From NCBI GenBank assembly GCA_050259235.1, contig JBLNAG010000001.1, positions 186,001-250,000 of the forward strand: a stretch of DNA of 64,000 bases. Reading direction: 5' to 3'. The notes under the pieces were generated by a model, which saw only the letters and a program-made list of their open reading frames with translations, was not told the DNA's origin and searched no databases. The translations under genes and the position numbers were made by a program. Positions 7,232 through 16,216 of this stretch are shown here, in pieces. How positions within the stretch are numbered: the stretch's first letter is position 1; every line of letters starts with the position of its first letter. The stretch comes from UBA5364 sp050259235. Its GTDB lineage: Bacteria > Bacillota_I > Bacilli_A > RF39 > UBA660.

Positions 7232-8633
7232 CTCCATCCATACTCCAAGTTTTAACACTCTTAATTTGAACATTAATAATTTTACCTATATTATCTGGTG
7301 ATGAAGTTACATTAACTAATTTCATAGTATCACTATATCCCATTAATGTATCTTTATCTTTAGTACTATATCCTTCAATTAATACTGGTACTACTTTATC
7401 AATATATTTCTTATTGTTTTCTAAAGCATATTTATTTACTAATGCATTTAATTCATATAATCTTCTATTCTTTTCTTCTAATGGTACATTATCTTCCATT
7501 TTAGCAGCTGGTGTACCTACTCTTGGTGAAAAGAGAAAAGTAAATGCTGAATCAAATTTACAAGCATTAACCATATCAATTGTTTCATTAAATTCTTCTA
7601 ATGTTTCAGTTGGATATCCTACAATAATATCGGTTGTTATTGAACAATTTGGAATTTCATGTTTTAATTTATTAAATAATTCTAAATAGTGTTCTCTAGT
7701 ATATCTTCTACCCATAAGTTTTAAAATACGATTTGATCCACTTTGAATTGGTAGATGAATATAAGGCATAATATTATCATTATTTTTAATTACTTCAATC
7801 ATTTCATCAGTAAAGTCCCAAGGATGACTAGTAACAAATCTAATTCTATTAACATTTGTTTTAGCTACATCTGAAAGTAAATTAGCCATACTATAATTAG
7901 TATTTAAATCTTTCCCATAAGCATTAACATTTTGTCCTAATAAAGTTACTTCTAAATAACCTTGATTAACTAATTCTTTTACTTCATTAATAATATCTTC
8001 TGGATTTCTACTTCTTTGTTTTCCTCTTGTATAAGGCACTATACAATAAGTACAGAACTTATCACACCCATACATGATATTAACCCATGCTTTATATTTA
8101 CTATCTCTTTTAGATGGTACACATTCAATAATATCTCCTTCAATACTAAATACTTCTATTTCGGTATTATTATTTTGAATAGCATTATTTAAGATATTAG
8201 GTAAATTATGAATATTATGAGTACCAAAAACCATATCTAACCATTTATATTTATTCATTATTTCATTAACAACATGTTCTTCTTGAGCCATGCATCCACA
8301 AATACCAACCATAATATTAGGTCTTGTTTCTTTTAGATGTTTAATACGGCCAATCATTCCAAATACTTTATTATGAGCATTTTCTCTAATAGCACATGTA
8401 TTTAATAAAATTAAATCTGCTTCTTCCATAACTTCTATTTCTTTATATGAAAGATCTTCTAATATTGCTTTAATATTTTCAGTATCATGTTCATTCATTT
8501 GACAACCATAGGTTTTTATATGATATGTTTTACCTAAACCTATATTTTTTAAGTTATCATCTATTTCATATTTTTTTATTTCAACATCGATTTTAGTACG
8601 ACGTCTTGCTTCATTTAAACTTGGTATATTCAT
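7218..8633 (-). CDS. miaB: tRNA-2-methylthio-N6-dimethylallyladenosine synthase MiaB
   Basis: This radical-SAM enzyme adds methylthio to i6A37 of tRNAs reading UNN codons. The 471-aa protein has the UPF0004 N-terminal domain with three cluster cysteines (YGCQMNEHDTE, NTCAIRENA, GICGCMAQE), a radical-SAM CxxxCxxC site in CDKFCTYCIVPYTRG, and a C-terminal TRAM domain. The frame is open to 8681, but ATG 8633 is preceded by AAGAAGTGAT at the right spacing and fits the N-terminal extension usual in Bacillus MiaB. Bacillus carries miaB next to cotE, which is also nearby here. Confidence 0.96.
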   Translation of the reverse strand: MNIPSLNEARRRTKIDVEIKKYEIDDNLKNIGLGKTYHIKTYGCQMNEHDTENIKAILEDLSYKEIEVMEEADLILLNTCAIRENAHNKVFGMIGRIKHLKETRPNIMVGICGCMAQEEHVVNEIMNKYKWLDMVFGTHNIHNLPNILNNAIQNNNTEIEVFSIEGDIIECVPSKRDSKYKAWVNIMYGCDKFCTYCIVPYTRGKQRSRNPEDIINEVKELVNQGYLEVTLLGQNVNAYGKDLNTNYSMANLLSDVAKTNVNRIRFVTSHPWDFTDEMIEVIKNNDNIMPYIHLPIQSGSNRILKLMGRRYTREHYLELFNKLKHEIPNCSITTDIIVGYPTETLEEFNETIDMVNACKFDSAFTFLFSPRVGTPAAKMEDNVPLEEKNRRLYELNALVNKYALENNKKYIDKVVPVLIEGYSTKDKDTLMGYSDTMKLVNVTSSPDNIGKIINVQIKSVKTWSMDGEICE

Positions 8634-8686
8634 TTTATCACTTCTTTTCCTCATTAATAATAGCATATTTATACCATCCAAGCAAG

Positions 8687-8711
8687 AAAAAAACTCTTAT
8701 GTAAGAGTTAA
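8687..8711 (-). terminator. Intrinsic terminator of the first pilin-like gene
   Basis: Minus strand stem AACTCTTA / TAAGAGTT with a 2-base loop, followed by T7. The TAA stop (8708-8710) overlaps the stem. Confidence 0.8.
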
Positions 8712-9346
8712 ATTGGTTGTATAACAATTACTGTTCTAACGACCATGGCTGTTATTCCATTATCCGTTACTTTATATGTAATAAGGTAATTACCACTAGT
8801 TGATGGATCAATTGAAGAACCAGATCCAGATATTGAAACTGAAATACCAGTAATCGGATCTCCCGAAGCTGTTTTGGCTTCTACCCCTTTATCAATATAG
8901 GTAGTACCATCTGTAACATATACTAAGACATCACCTTTTAAAGCAATAGTTGGAGCTTCTGGATTATTAAATACCCCCCTAGAAGTTCCGCTTGTTAAAT
9001 CAACAGTATATTCAAAAATTTTACCTACTTTTTTAATATGTAGTAACATATCATCTGGAAATAATTGTTCTGTTTTAGGATCAGTTATTTTAAAATCTAT
9101 TTTACCTGCTGCCTTTAATTGGGCAAGAGTCATAGTAAGAGTATCATTATTATTTTTAGGCATTTGTAAAAGATTATCTGTTCGGTAATCTCTTAAAGCT
9201 GCTTTAATATTTTCTATTTGAATATCATATAAATCTTGTTGACCCTTTTTTATACTTTTTTCAATAGACGGTAAAGCTATAAGAGCTATTAAAGCTAATA
9301 TTGAGATAACACCTAATAATTCAATAAGGGTAAATCCTTTTTTCAT
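8708..9346 (-). CDS. Type IV prepilin-like protein with C-terminal Ig-like domain
   Basis: The 212-aa protein starts MKKGFTLIELLGVISILALIA, a prepilin signal cut before Phe with Glu5 of the mature protein, and a hydrophobic helix as in pseudopilins. A short pilin-like domain (to about residue 105) precedes a second domain (about 118-212). This second domain matches the bacterial Ig/DUF5011 pattern: PTIALKGD, YIDKGVEAKTASGD, TSGNYLITYKVTDNG. GTG 9355 is also in frame, but ATG 9346 has TAGGTG 6 bases upstream. No pilus assembly gene is adjacent. It likely forms part of a pseudopilus or stays membrane-bound, displaying the Ig domain. Confidence 0.85.
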   Translation of the reverse strand: MKKGFTLIELLGVISILALIALIALPSIEKSIKKGQQDLYDIQIENIKAALRDYRTDNLLQMPKNNNDTLTMTLAQLKAAGKIDFKITDPKTEQLFPDDMLLHIKKVGKIFEYTVDLTSGTSRGVFNNPEAPTIALKGDVLVYVTDGTTYIDKGVEAKTASGDPITGISVSISGSGSSIDPSTSGNYLITYKVTDNGITAMVVRTVIVIQPI

Positions 9347-9396
9347 ATTCAACACCTACTATACTAATTATATAATGTTTTATTAATTTTTACAAT

Positions 9397-9429
9397 AAAA
9401 AAGTAGTGCATTATACTTCTTGCACTACT
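9397..9429 (-). terminator. Intrinsic terminator of the RNase J paralogue gene
   Basis: The 9-bp stem AGTAGTGCA / TGCACTACT is followed by T6 on the minus strand. The stop codon (9411-9413) lies in the 10-base loop. Confidence 0.88.
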
Positions 9430-11057
9430 AATAGAATCATTGGTTTACATTCTGTTTCTTGATATAGGTACTTACCAACACGATCTCTTATGCCCGTTTT
9501 AATTTTATTAAAATCAACATAATTAGGTTTTAAGTTTTCATTTATTACTTCTAAGGATATCTTTTTAGCTTCATTTATTAAATCAATATTTTCTTTTACA
9601 TATATAAATCCTCTAGTAAGTATTTCTGGACCTGATAAAACCTTTTTACTTGTTTTAGATAAAGTTACTGTTACTACTACAATACCATTTTCACTTAATG
9701 CTTCACGATCTTTGATAACTAATTCACCAATATCACCAACAGTATTTCCATCTATTAAAATGTCATCAACTTTAACTTGTTCATTAGTATCAGCTAAGAC
9801 ACCATCAACAAATGTTACAACTTGACCATTTAATTTTAATAAGATATTTTCTTCAGCCATACCAATTTGTTTTGCTAAATTAGCATTAGCTACTTGATGA
9901 CGATATTCTCCAATAACTGGAAAATAATACTTAGGTTGCATTAAATCAAGCATTAACATTAAGTCTTCACTTGATGCATGTAATGATAAATATTTACTAG
10001 TAGGTATAATAATTAAATTAGCACCCATTTTAGCTATTGTATCAAACATTTCAGTGGCACTCTTTTCCATACCATCATATACTTGAGTCGCAAATACAAC
10101 TGTATCTGTTTCTTGTATTTTGATAAATTTATCATACCCTTTAATTATTCTCTTAATATTTGAGAATGGTTTTTCTCTTTCATCAGATATAATGACAATA
10201 ATATTTTCTTCATTAACATGATGAATACTACCTATTCTTTTCTTATCAAAATCAATATAACCATTATCAATAGCATTCATAATAGTATTTTGTAATCTTT
10301 TACCCATAATAACAACATTACGATTAGTCTTTTCTATTTCATTAAACAATTCTTGAATACGATATATTTGTGCCTGAAAGATATTAAATAAAATTCTTCC
10401 TGGATTACGATTTAAAGTTTCACTAATTATACCGCTAGTTCTATGTTGAGGTGAAGTATAGCCTTTTTTATCAGCATATATTGATTCACTCATTAAACAT
10501 AAAACTCCTTGTTTACCTATATAAGCTAATTTACCAATATCCGTTTTATATGGTCCTACCATCGTAGGATCAAATACAAAGTTTCCAGTATAAACTATTG
10601 CCCCATCTTTAGTATTAAGTACGTAACCTACTGCATCTGGTACAGAGTGTGTTACACTAACTGGAAAAACACTATTTTCTCCAAAACTAATTTTCTTATG
10701 AGGTTCAATTACTTGTAAGTTTTTATAATTTACATTATATTCAGTAAATTCATCTTTTAATATACTTAATGTAAATTCCGTTCCATATATTTTTATATCA
10801 GATAAACCTTCTAACATATCAATAATTGCTCCCATTTGTTGGTCATGACCATGGGTAATAAATATTCCTTTTATTCTTTTAGCATTTTCTTTTAAATAGT
10901 CATAGTTAGGAATAATATAATCAATTCCCAACATTTTATCATCCGCATATTTCAATCCCGCATCAAACACAAATATGTCATCATCAACTTCAATAACATA
11001 CATATTTTTTCCTATATCATTTAGTCCACCAAGACCAAATATTTTTATTTTACTCAT
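9411..11057 (-). CDS. RNase J-family protein with degenerate active site
   Basis: The 548-aa protein has the RNase J layout: metallo-beta-lactamase domain, inserted beta-CASP domain, C-terminal domain. RNase J enzymes cut and degrade RNA from the 5' end. Key ligands are lost here. The HxHxDH motif reads HGHDQQ (His69, His71, then Gln73 and Gln74), TGDF reads TGNF (Asn159), LSDS reads MSES, and PVHGEYRH reads PVIGEYRH (Ile382). His137 and His360 remain. This resembles the weak J2-type subunits that pair with an active J1, which would be encoded elsewhere. AAAGGAG precedes the ATG. I leave the symbol blank because J1/J2 orthology is unclear. Confidence 0.9.
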   Translation of the reverse strand: MSKIKIFGLGGLNDIGKNMYVIEVDDDIFVFDAGLKYADDKMLGIDYIIPNYDYLKENAKRIKGIFITHGHDQQMGAIIDMLEGLSDIKIYGTEFTLSILKDEFTEYNVNYKNLQVIEPHKKISFGENSVFPVSVTHSVPDAVGYVLNTKDGAIVYTGNFVFDPTMVGPYKTDIGKLAYIGKQGVLCLMSESIYADKKGYTSPQHRTSGIISETLNRNPGRILFNIFQAQIYRIQELFNEIEKTNRNVVIMGKRLQNTIMNAIDNGYIDFDKKRIGSIHHVNEENIIVIISDEREKPFSNIKRIIKGYDKFIKIQETDTVVFATQVYDGMEKSATEMFDTIAKMGANLIIIPTSKYLSLHASSEDLMLMLDLMQPKYYFPVIGEYRHQVANANLAKQIGMAEENILLKLNGQVVTFVDGVLADTNEQVKVDDILIDGNTVGDIGELVIKDREALSENGIVVVTVTLSKTSKKVLSGPEILTRGFIYVKENIDLINEAKKISLEVINENLKPNYVDFNKIKTGIRDRVGKYLYQETECKPMILLVVQEV

Positions 11058-11124
11058 TTTTCTCCTTTCATTGATTTAAAAAAGCCGAAATAATTATATC
11101 ATAAATATAATACTTTGACTAGTA

Positions 11125-12243
11125 TTAATTGATAGTTACAATCCCATTATCTTCATCTATCGTATTAATATTATATAAAATAAGCATATCTTTAATATTA
11201 TTTTCCTTTACATAATCAATAATACTTAATTTATAAAATCTTGGATCAATAATATGAATTTTTTTATAATGATTTACTAAAAAAGGAATCATACTATTGG
11301 CATAACTATCTTTAATTACAACTAATTCTGCATTAGTATCAATTTCATTATTAGTTACTACTATTAATGGATGATTATTATCTAAAAATACAGAATATTT
11401 ATCTTTAGTTTTCAAATAATCCATCGCATATAATGAATCTTTAGTAATATTTTTTGAAACATAATTTACACTATAAGTAAATTTATCATATAAGAATAGA
11501 TTTATTTTATCAGGTTTTCTACTATAATCATTACTTTTAGAATATAAAGTACCATTAAAATCATCCGTTACTTCTTTAATATTAAATTCATATATAGGTA
11601 ATGGTTCTAGCATATTACTATAACAATACATTTGATATGCATAGTAAGCCGCATAAGTTGTCCAATGATGATCTAAATAATAAAACATTTGATATCTTTT
11701 ATTATATTCTTTTAATATTTGATAAAGATCAATTGTATTGAAATCGATATTATCATAAATATATTTAATGGTATCTAATTGATTATTAGTCACTGCATTT
11801 TTAGGTAACTTATCACTATTAATAGTAATACTTGTTGGGACAAGCATTAAATTCATATTAACATAATTTAATTCATGATATAGATTATTTAAAGATTTAA
11901 TAATCATATCACTATTTTGAGGCTTATTATACTTTTCGATTAAATAGTTATCTTTACCTAAATATACTCCATTTATTTCTTCTTTACCAATTAATTTTTC
12001 ATAAAAAGTTTTAATACTCATAAAAGTATCACGTGCTACAAAATGATCTGATAAATAATTTTGGAGTTTAGATGTATAACTACCATCCTTTAAACTTTTA
12101 AGTGAGAATTTAGGAAATATTTGTAAGTATCTATTTTCATTTTCTGAGAAAGTTTTCTTATTACTAAAAATAAATAATAATGAAAAAACAATAATAAATA
12201 TACTTATTACAGTCACAATTATTCTATTATATAATTCTTTCAT
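11125..12243 (-). CDS. DHHW-family protein (AlgX/AlgJ-like SGNH hydrolase fold)
   Basis: The 372-aa protein has an N-terminal membrane anchor (about residues 8-27), then FSENENRYLQIFPKFS, SDHFVARDTFMSIK and the name-giving motif LDHHWTTYAAYYAY (near residue 192), followed by VVIKDSYANSMIPF near the C-terminus. The DHHW family works with MBOAT acyltransferases to O-acetylate surface polysaccharides. The partner MBOAT gene (12252-13664) ends 8 bases upstream and a DUF4358 lipoprotein precedes that, so the three form one cassette. The polymer modified cannot be told from sequence. Confidence 0.85.
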   Translation of the reverse strand: MKELYNRIIVTVISIFIIVFSLLFIFSNKKTFSENENRYLQIFPKFSLKSLKDGSYTSKLQNYLSDHFVARDTFMSIKTFYEKLIGKEEINGVYLGKDNYLIEKYNKPQNSDMIIKSLNNLYHELNYVNMNLMLVPTSITINSDKLPKNAVTNNQLDTIKYIYDNIDFNTIDLYQILKEYNKRYQMFYYLDHHWTTYAAYYAYQMYCYSNMLEPLPIYEFNIKEVTDDFNGTLYSKSNDYSRKPDKINLFLYDKFTYSVNYVSKNITKDSLYAMDYLKTKDKYSVFLDNNHPLIVVTNNEIDTNAELVVIKDSYANSMIPFLVNHYKKIHIIDPRFYKLSIIDYVKENNIKDMLILYNINTIDEDNGIVTIN

Positions 12244-12251
12244 ATTACCAC

Positions 12252-13664
12252 CTAAAATCTAAAATATAAGAATGGATTATAAGTATCACTAACTAGATAT
12301 GATATCGTGATTAATAATAATATTATATAAATTATTAATCTTAAAACAAATATTACATTAACTACCCTTTTGTTTTTAATTAATAATAACTTGTCTTTAA
12401 TAATATGGTATGTAGGCATTGAAAATATAATTGCTACTAAAATAATTAAAAAATAATTAGATAAATAATAAATAAAGGTATTATTAATAAATGGATAACT
12501 ACCTATACCAAATAAAACATTCATATAGTTACTTAATAATGTCATATCATCAAAAGCAAAGATTGTCCAACCTATCATTACTAAAAATAATGTATAAGTA
12601 TGTTTTAACCAATTTGGAAATCTTTCAATATATTTATTTAAAATAAATTTTTCAAGTATTAATAAAATACCATAATATATTCCCCACATGACGAAATTCC
12701 AAGCTGCCCCATGCCATATACCAGTTAATGTCCAGACAATAAATATATTTCTAATATTAATAATTTTACTTACTCTACTACCACCTAGAGGAATATAAAT
12801 ATAATCTCTAAACCAACTAGATAGTGATATATGCCACCTACGCCAAAAATCAGTAATACTCTTAGCAATATAAGGATAATTAAAGTTTTCTAAATAATTA
12901 AAACCTAACATTTTACCCATACCTATAGCCATATCACTATAACCACTAAAATCAAAATATATTTGGAAGGTAAATGCTAATATTCCTAACCATGCTGTCA
13001 TAATAGATAATTCATTATTACCCATAGTACTAATAACAGTCCATAAATAGCCAATATTATTAGCTATTAATACTTTCTTAAATAAACCTTGTAAAAATCT
13101 AAGTAACCCCTTAGTAAATCCTCCAAAAGTAATTTCTCTTTCTTGAAGTTCTTGATCAACAGTTTCATATCTTACAATCGGCCCCGCAATTAATTGTGGA
13201 AACATTGATACATAAGTTAAATATGTCGCATAATTTCTTTGAGGTTTTACATTTCCACGGTAAACATCGATACTATAACTCATTGTTTGGAAAGTATAAA
13301 AGCTTATACCAATTGGTAATCCAATATTTAATAAAGGAATAGATATATTAAAAAGATGATTAATACTTTCAATTAAAAAATCACTATATTTAAAGAATCC
13401 TAATAAACTCAAATTAATAGCTATTGCTACAATCAAATATAATTTTTTACGAGTAAACTTTCTACTTTCAAATAACCTTCCATTTATATAATCAACAAAC
13501 GTTGAAAAAAGCATTAAGAAAATATATACTGGTTCACCCCAAGCATAAAAAACTAAACTAAATACTAATAATATAGCATTTTTATATTTAAAAGGTAAAA
13601 GATAGTACAATAATAGAAAAAAAGGTAAAAAGAAAAAAAGGAAAGGTATGCTACTAAAGACCAT
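12252..13664 (-). CDS. MBOAT O-acyltransferase (AlgI/DltB-like)
   Basis: The 470-aa polytopic membrane protein starts MVFSSIPFLFFFLPFFLLLYY, typical of AlgI-type MBOATs. It contains IGISFYTFQTMSYSIDVYRG, YFDFSGYSDMAIGMGKMLGF, NFNYPYIAKSITDFWRRWHISLS (given here as consecutive family blocks), and TGIWHGAAWNF with the catalytic histidine. Such proteins pass acyl groups across the membrane to extracellular polymers. It lies between the DUF4358 lipoprotein gene (11-base gap) and the DHHW gene (8-base gap), so the complete acylation set is present. There is no dltA-type gene nearby, so a capsule or secreted glycan is a more likely target than teichoic acid. Confidence 0.93.
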   Translation of the reverse strand: MVFSSIPFLFFFLPFFLLLYYLLPFKYKNAILLVFSLVFYAWGEPVYIFLMLFSTFVDYINGRLFESRKFTRKKLYLIVAIAINLSLLGFFKYSDFLIESINHLFNISIPLLNIGLPIGISFYTFQTMSYSIDVYRGNVKPQRNYATYLTYVSMFPQLIAGPIVRYETVDQELQEREITFGGFTKGLLRFLQGLFKKVLIANNIGYLWTVISTMGNNELSIMTAWLGILAFTFQIYFDFSGYSDMAIGMGKMLGFNYLENFNYPYIAKSITDFWRRWHISLSSWFRDYIYIPLGGSRVSKIINIRNIFIVWTLTGIWHGAAWNFVMWGIYYGILLILEKFILNKYIERFPNWLKHTYTLFLVMIGWTIFAFDDMTLLSNYMNVLFGIGSYPFINNTFIYYLSNYFLIILVAIIFSMPTYHIIKDKLLLIKNKRVVNVIFVLRLIIYIILLLITISYLVSDTYNPFLYFRF

Positions 13665-13675
13665 AATTACCCTCC

Positions 13676-14140
13676 CTACTTATTACTTTTAATTGTTTCT
13701 AATACTTTATCATTGTCGTTAGAAATAATATAAATTAAGTAATTACCATATTCTTCTTCCATACGATTTTGTACTAAAACTTCTTGATCAGGAGCGTATC
13801 CCATCATCCATGATTGATCATATTTCATTAAAAATTTATCAATTGCTTCCATTGCTTTATCTTTTTCACCCTTCTTAGGTAAAAAGATTGCATACATACT
13901 AGCACTATCCGCAACTTTTGACATACTAATAAGCGATTCGTCAATATTACTACTATCAAAACCATATTTATCAGATAAATAATTAACATCAACCATATTG
14001 TTATTACCAAACATCTTTTTTGATTCAAATGTTAAATTATTTAAATTTGTTTCAAGAGTATTAAAATCAAGTTTTACTTCATTTTTACTACATCCACTTA
14101 CTAATAAAATTAATCCTATTATACATAATATTTTCTTCAT
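13676..14140 (-). CDS. DUF4358 lipoprotein of the acylation cassette
   Basis: The 154-aa protein has a lipoprotein signal with lipobox LVSGC (Cys18). The remainder follows the DUF4358 pattern: ASMYAIFLPKKGEKDKAMEAI, then a QSWMMGYAPDQEVLVQNRM block and EYGNYLIYIISNDNDKVL near the end. DUF4358 lipoproteins are regularly found with MBOAT and DHHW genes in Firmicutes; their molecular role is not established. It starts the cassette 28 bases after murC ends and could be cotranscribed with murC, as I see no strong terminator between them. Confidence 0.85.
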   Translation of the reverse strand: MKKILCIIGLILLVSGCSKNEVKLDFNTLETNLNNLTFESKKMFGNNNMVDVNYLSDKYGFDSSNIDESLISMSKVADSASMYAIFLPKKGEKDKAMEAIDKFLMKYDQSWMMGYAPDQEVLVQNRMEEEYGNYLIYIISNDNDKVLETIKSNK

Positions 14141-14167
14141 TTTTACTCTCCTTAAGGAAAAGAATAC

Positions 14168-15478
14168 TTAGTTATTTTCTAAATATTCTTGAAAATCCTT
14201 TTTAATTTTGTATATTTCTTTCGGACTCATGAATATTACTACTGCATTTTTGTGACCATACAATTTAGCAGAAGTACTATCACTTATTGCTTCACCATTA
14301 TTTAATTCATCTAAAATTAATTTGCTTGTTATAGTAGGATAATCCTCTTGTTTTTCACGAGCAGGAAATATATCTAAAACATAAGCCTTATCAGCTACAT
14401 TTAATACTTCCGCAATATCACTAGCAAATTCTTCAGTACGACTGAAAGTATGAGGTTGGAATACTGCAACTATTTCTTTATCAGGATATTTTTGTTTTGC
14501 TGCTTTAATAGTAGCTCTTACTTCGGCTGGATGATGAGCATAATCATCAACGATAACTACATCACCAATAGTTGTTTCATTAAATCTTCTCTTAGCACCT
14601 TCAAAAGTCTTTAAATGTTTTTGAACATCTTTAGCATTTAATCTTTCATAATAGCAAACACTTATAACAGCAAGTGTATTTAAAAGCATATGTTTACCAT
14701 AGAATGGTACATCAAAATGTCCATAATAATTGCCTTCAACAGTTACATCAAATTCAATACCTTCATTGGTATATTCAATATCAGTTGCAATAATATCATT
14801 ATCTTCACCAATACCATAGAAGAAAATTGGTTTATTTACTTCTAATGAATGAGTATATGGGTCATCCCCACATGCAATAACCATTTTTTCAGCATTATTA
14901 GCATATTCTTGGAAGGCATCTACAACATCAGCAATATCTTTATAATAATCAACATGATCTAAATCAATATTGGTTATAATAGCGTATTCTGGTTCATAAA
15001 CTAAGAAATTTCTTTTATATTCACAAGCCTCTAAGACAAATTTATCATTTTCTTTACTAGCTGATCCTGTGCCATCACCAATTAGGTAGTTACAGCCAAT
15101 TAGATTATCTAGAACATGTGCCATTAATGAAGAAGTTGTTGTTTTACCATGACAACCTGCAACTGTAATACCATCAAACATGTTAGCTAACTTACCTAAC
15201 ATTTCATTGTATTCATAGATTTTTAAATCTAAAGCAACAGCTTTTTTAAGTTCAGGGTGATCCATCTTAATAGCTGTACTTCGAACAACAATCGTATCTT
15301 TATCAATTACATCATTTTCTTCAGTATATATTTTGATACCACGTTCTTCTAGTTTAGTTTCGGTAAACTGATGAGATTTTTCATCATCATAACCTACTAC
15401 TTCATAACCTAAATCATTAAGAATAAGTGCTAATGCACTTAAACCAGCTCCCTTTATTCCTATTAAATAATATTTCAT
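14168..15478 (-). CDS. murC: UDP-N-acetylmuramate--L-alanine ligase MurC
   Basis: This cytosolic ATP-dependent ligase adds L-Ala to UDP-MurNAc, the first amino acid of the peptidoglycan stem. The 436-aa length is normal. The N-terminal domain starts YLIGIKGAGLSALALILNDLGYE, the ATP loop is GCHGKTTTSSLMAHVL, then NIDLDHVDYY, the VDDYAHHPAEVRAT motif and FQPHTFSRTE. GGAGG lies before the ATG. It follows the Tad operon by 29 bases in the same direction, so it may be read from the same transcript, a link of unclear meaning. Confidence 0.97.
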   Translation of the reverse strand: MKYYLIGIKGAGLSALALILNDLGYEVVGYDDEKSHQFTETKLEERGIKIYTEENDVIDKDTIVVRSTAIKMDHPELKKAVALDLKIYEYNEMLGKLANMFDGITVAGCHGKTTTSSLMAHVLDNLIGCNYLIGDGTGSASKENDKFVLEACEYKRNFLVYEPEYAIITNIDLDHVDYYKDIADVVDAFQEYANNAEKMVIACGDDPYTHSLEVNKPIFFYGIGEDNDIIATDIEYTNEGIEFDVTVEGNYYGHFDVPFYGKHMLLNTLAVISVCYYERLNAKDVQKHLKTFEGAKRRFNETTIGDVVIVDDYAHHPAEVRATIKAAKQKYPDKEIVAVFQPHTFSRTEEFASDIAEVLNVADKAYVLDIFPAREKQEDYPTITSKLILDELNNGEAISDSTSAKLYGHKNAVVIFMSPKEIYKIKKDFQEYLENN

Positions 15479-15507
15479 AAATAATATCCTCCTAACACAT
15501 TATATCA

Positions 15508-16212
15508 TTATCCAAAGAATTTTATAATAAAAGGTCCTAAAATTAATACTAAAATCAATGGAATTATAAATATAACGGAAATAACACTTATTTTATTAGG
15601 TATTTTATTAATTTGCCCCTTAATTTCTAATATTTGTTTTTCTCTTAAAAAATCAATTTGACTATACATTGTTTCTAATATACTATTACCAAAAACATTA
15701 GTTTGAGTAATATTTAGAATAATGTCATTAATAGTCTCAGACGGAATTCTCTTTTTCATACCAGTTAAAGCTTCATTTAGAGATTTACCAAATTTCATTT
15801 CTAATAAGGCCTTTTTAAATTCTTTAGATAATTCATTTTTAACATTAAAGACTGTTACTTCTAAAGAATTTTCTAAATTATGTCCACTCTCTAAAGTAAG
15901 AGTTAGTATTTCAAAGAAATATAAAGCTTCGCGATCTAACTTTTGTTCTCTTCTTTTTAATGGTAATTCAATTAACCAATATCTAAATAAATAATAATAT
16001 ATGACTGCGATAATTGGTGCAAAAACATATCCAAAGTCCATAATATAAAGGAAAAAGATGAAAACAATAAAAGTTGTAAGTAATCTCAGATTCATAAATT
16101 TTATTGTCGTTAACTTAGTATCACCAAGCATTTTAATTTTAGCATCCATTTTTTGAATATCTTTATCACGATATATTTTTCTAATATAATTATTTTCTAT
16201 TCTTGTATCCAT
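15508..16212 (-). CDS. TadC-like pilus platform protein (T2SSF domain)
   Basis: This 234-aa protein has membrane helices at about 48-80, a cytosolic type II secretion F domain (LTLTLESGHNLENSLEVT ... FGKSLNEALTGMKKRIPSE ... LNITQTNVFGNSILETM) and C-terminal hydrophobic helices ending FIIKFFG. This is the inner-membrane platform fold of TadB/TadC. It is last in the Tad operon, 4 bases after the TadB-like gene. With that protein it should couple the CpaF-type ATPase to pilin extrusion. It is shorter than typical TadC proteins (about 300 aa), mainly at the N-terminus. Confidence 0.85.
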   Translation of the reverse strand: MDTRIENNYIRKIYRDKDIQKMDAKIKMLGDTKLTTIKFMNLRLLTTFIVFIFFLYIMDFGYVFAPIIAVIYYYLFRYWLIELPLKRREQKLDREALYFFEILTLTLESGHNLENSLEVTVFNVKNELSKEFKKALLEMKFGKSLNEALTGMKKRIPSETINDIILNITQTNVFGNSILETMYSQIDFLREKQILEIKGQINKIPNKISVISVIFIIPLILVLILGPFIIKFFG

Positions 16213-16216
16213 ATTA

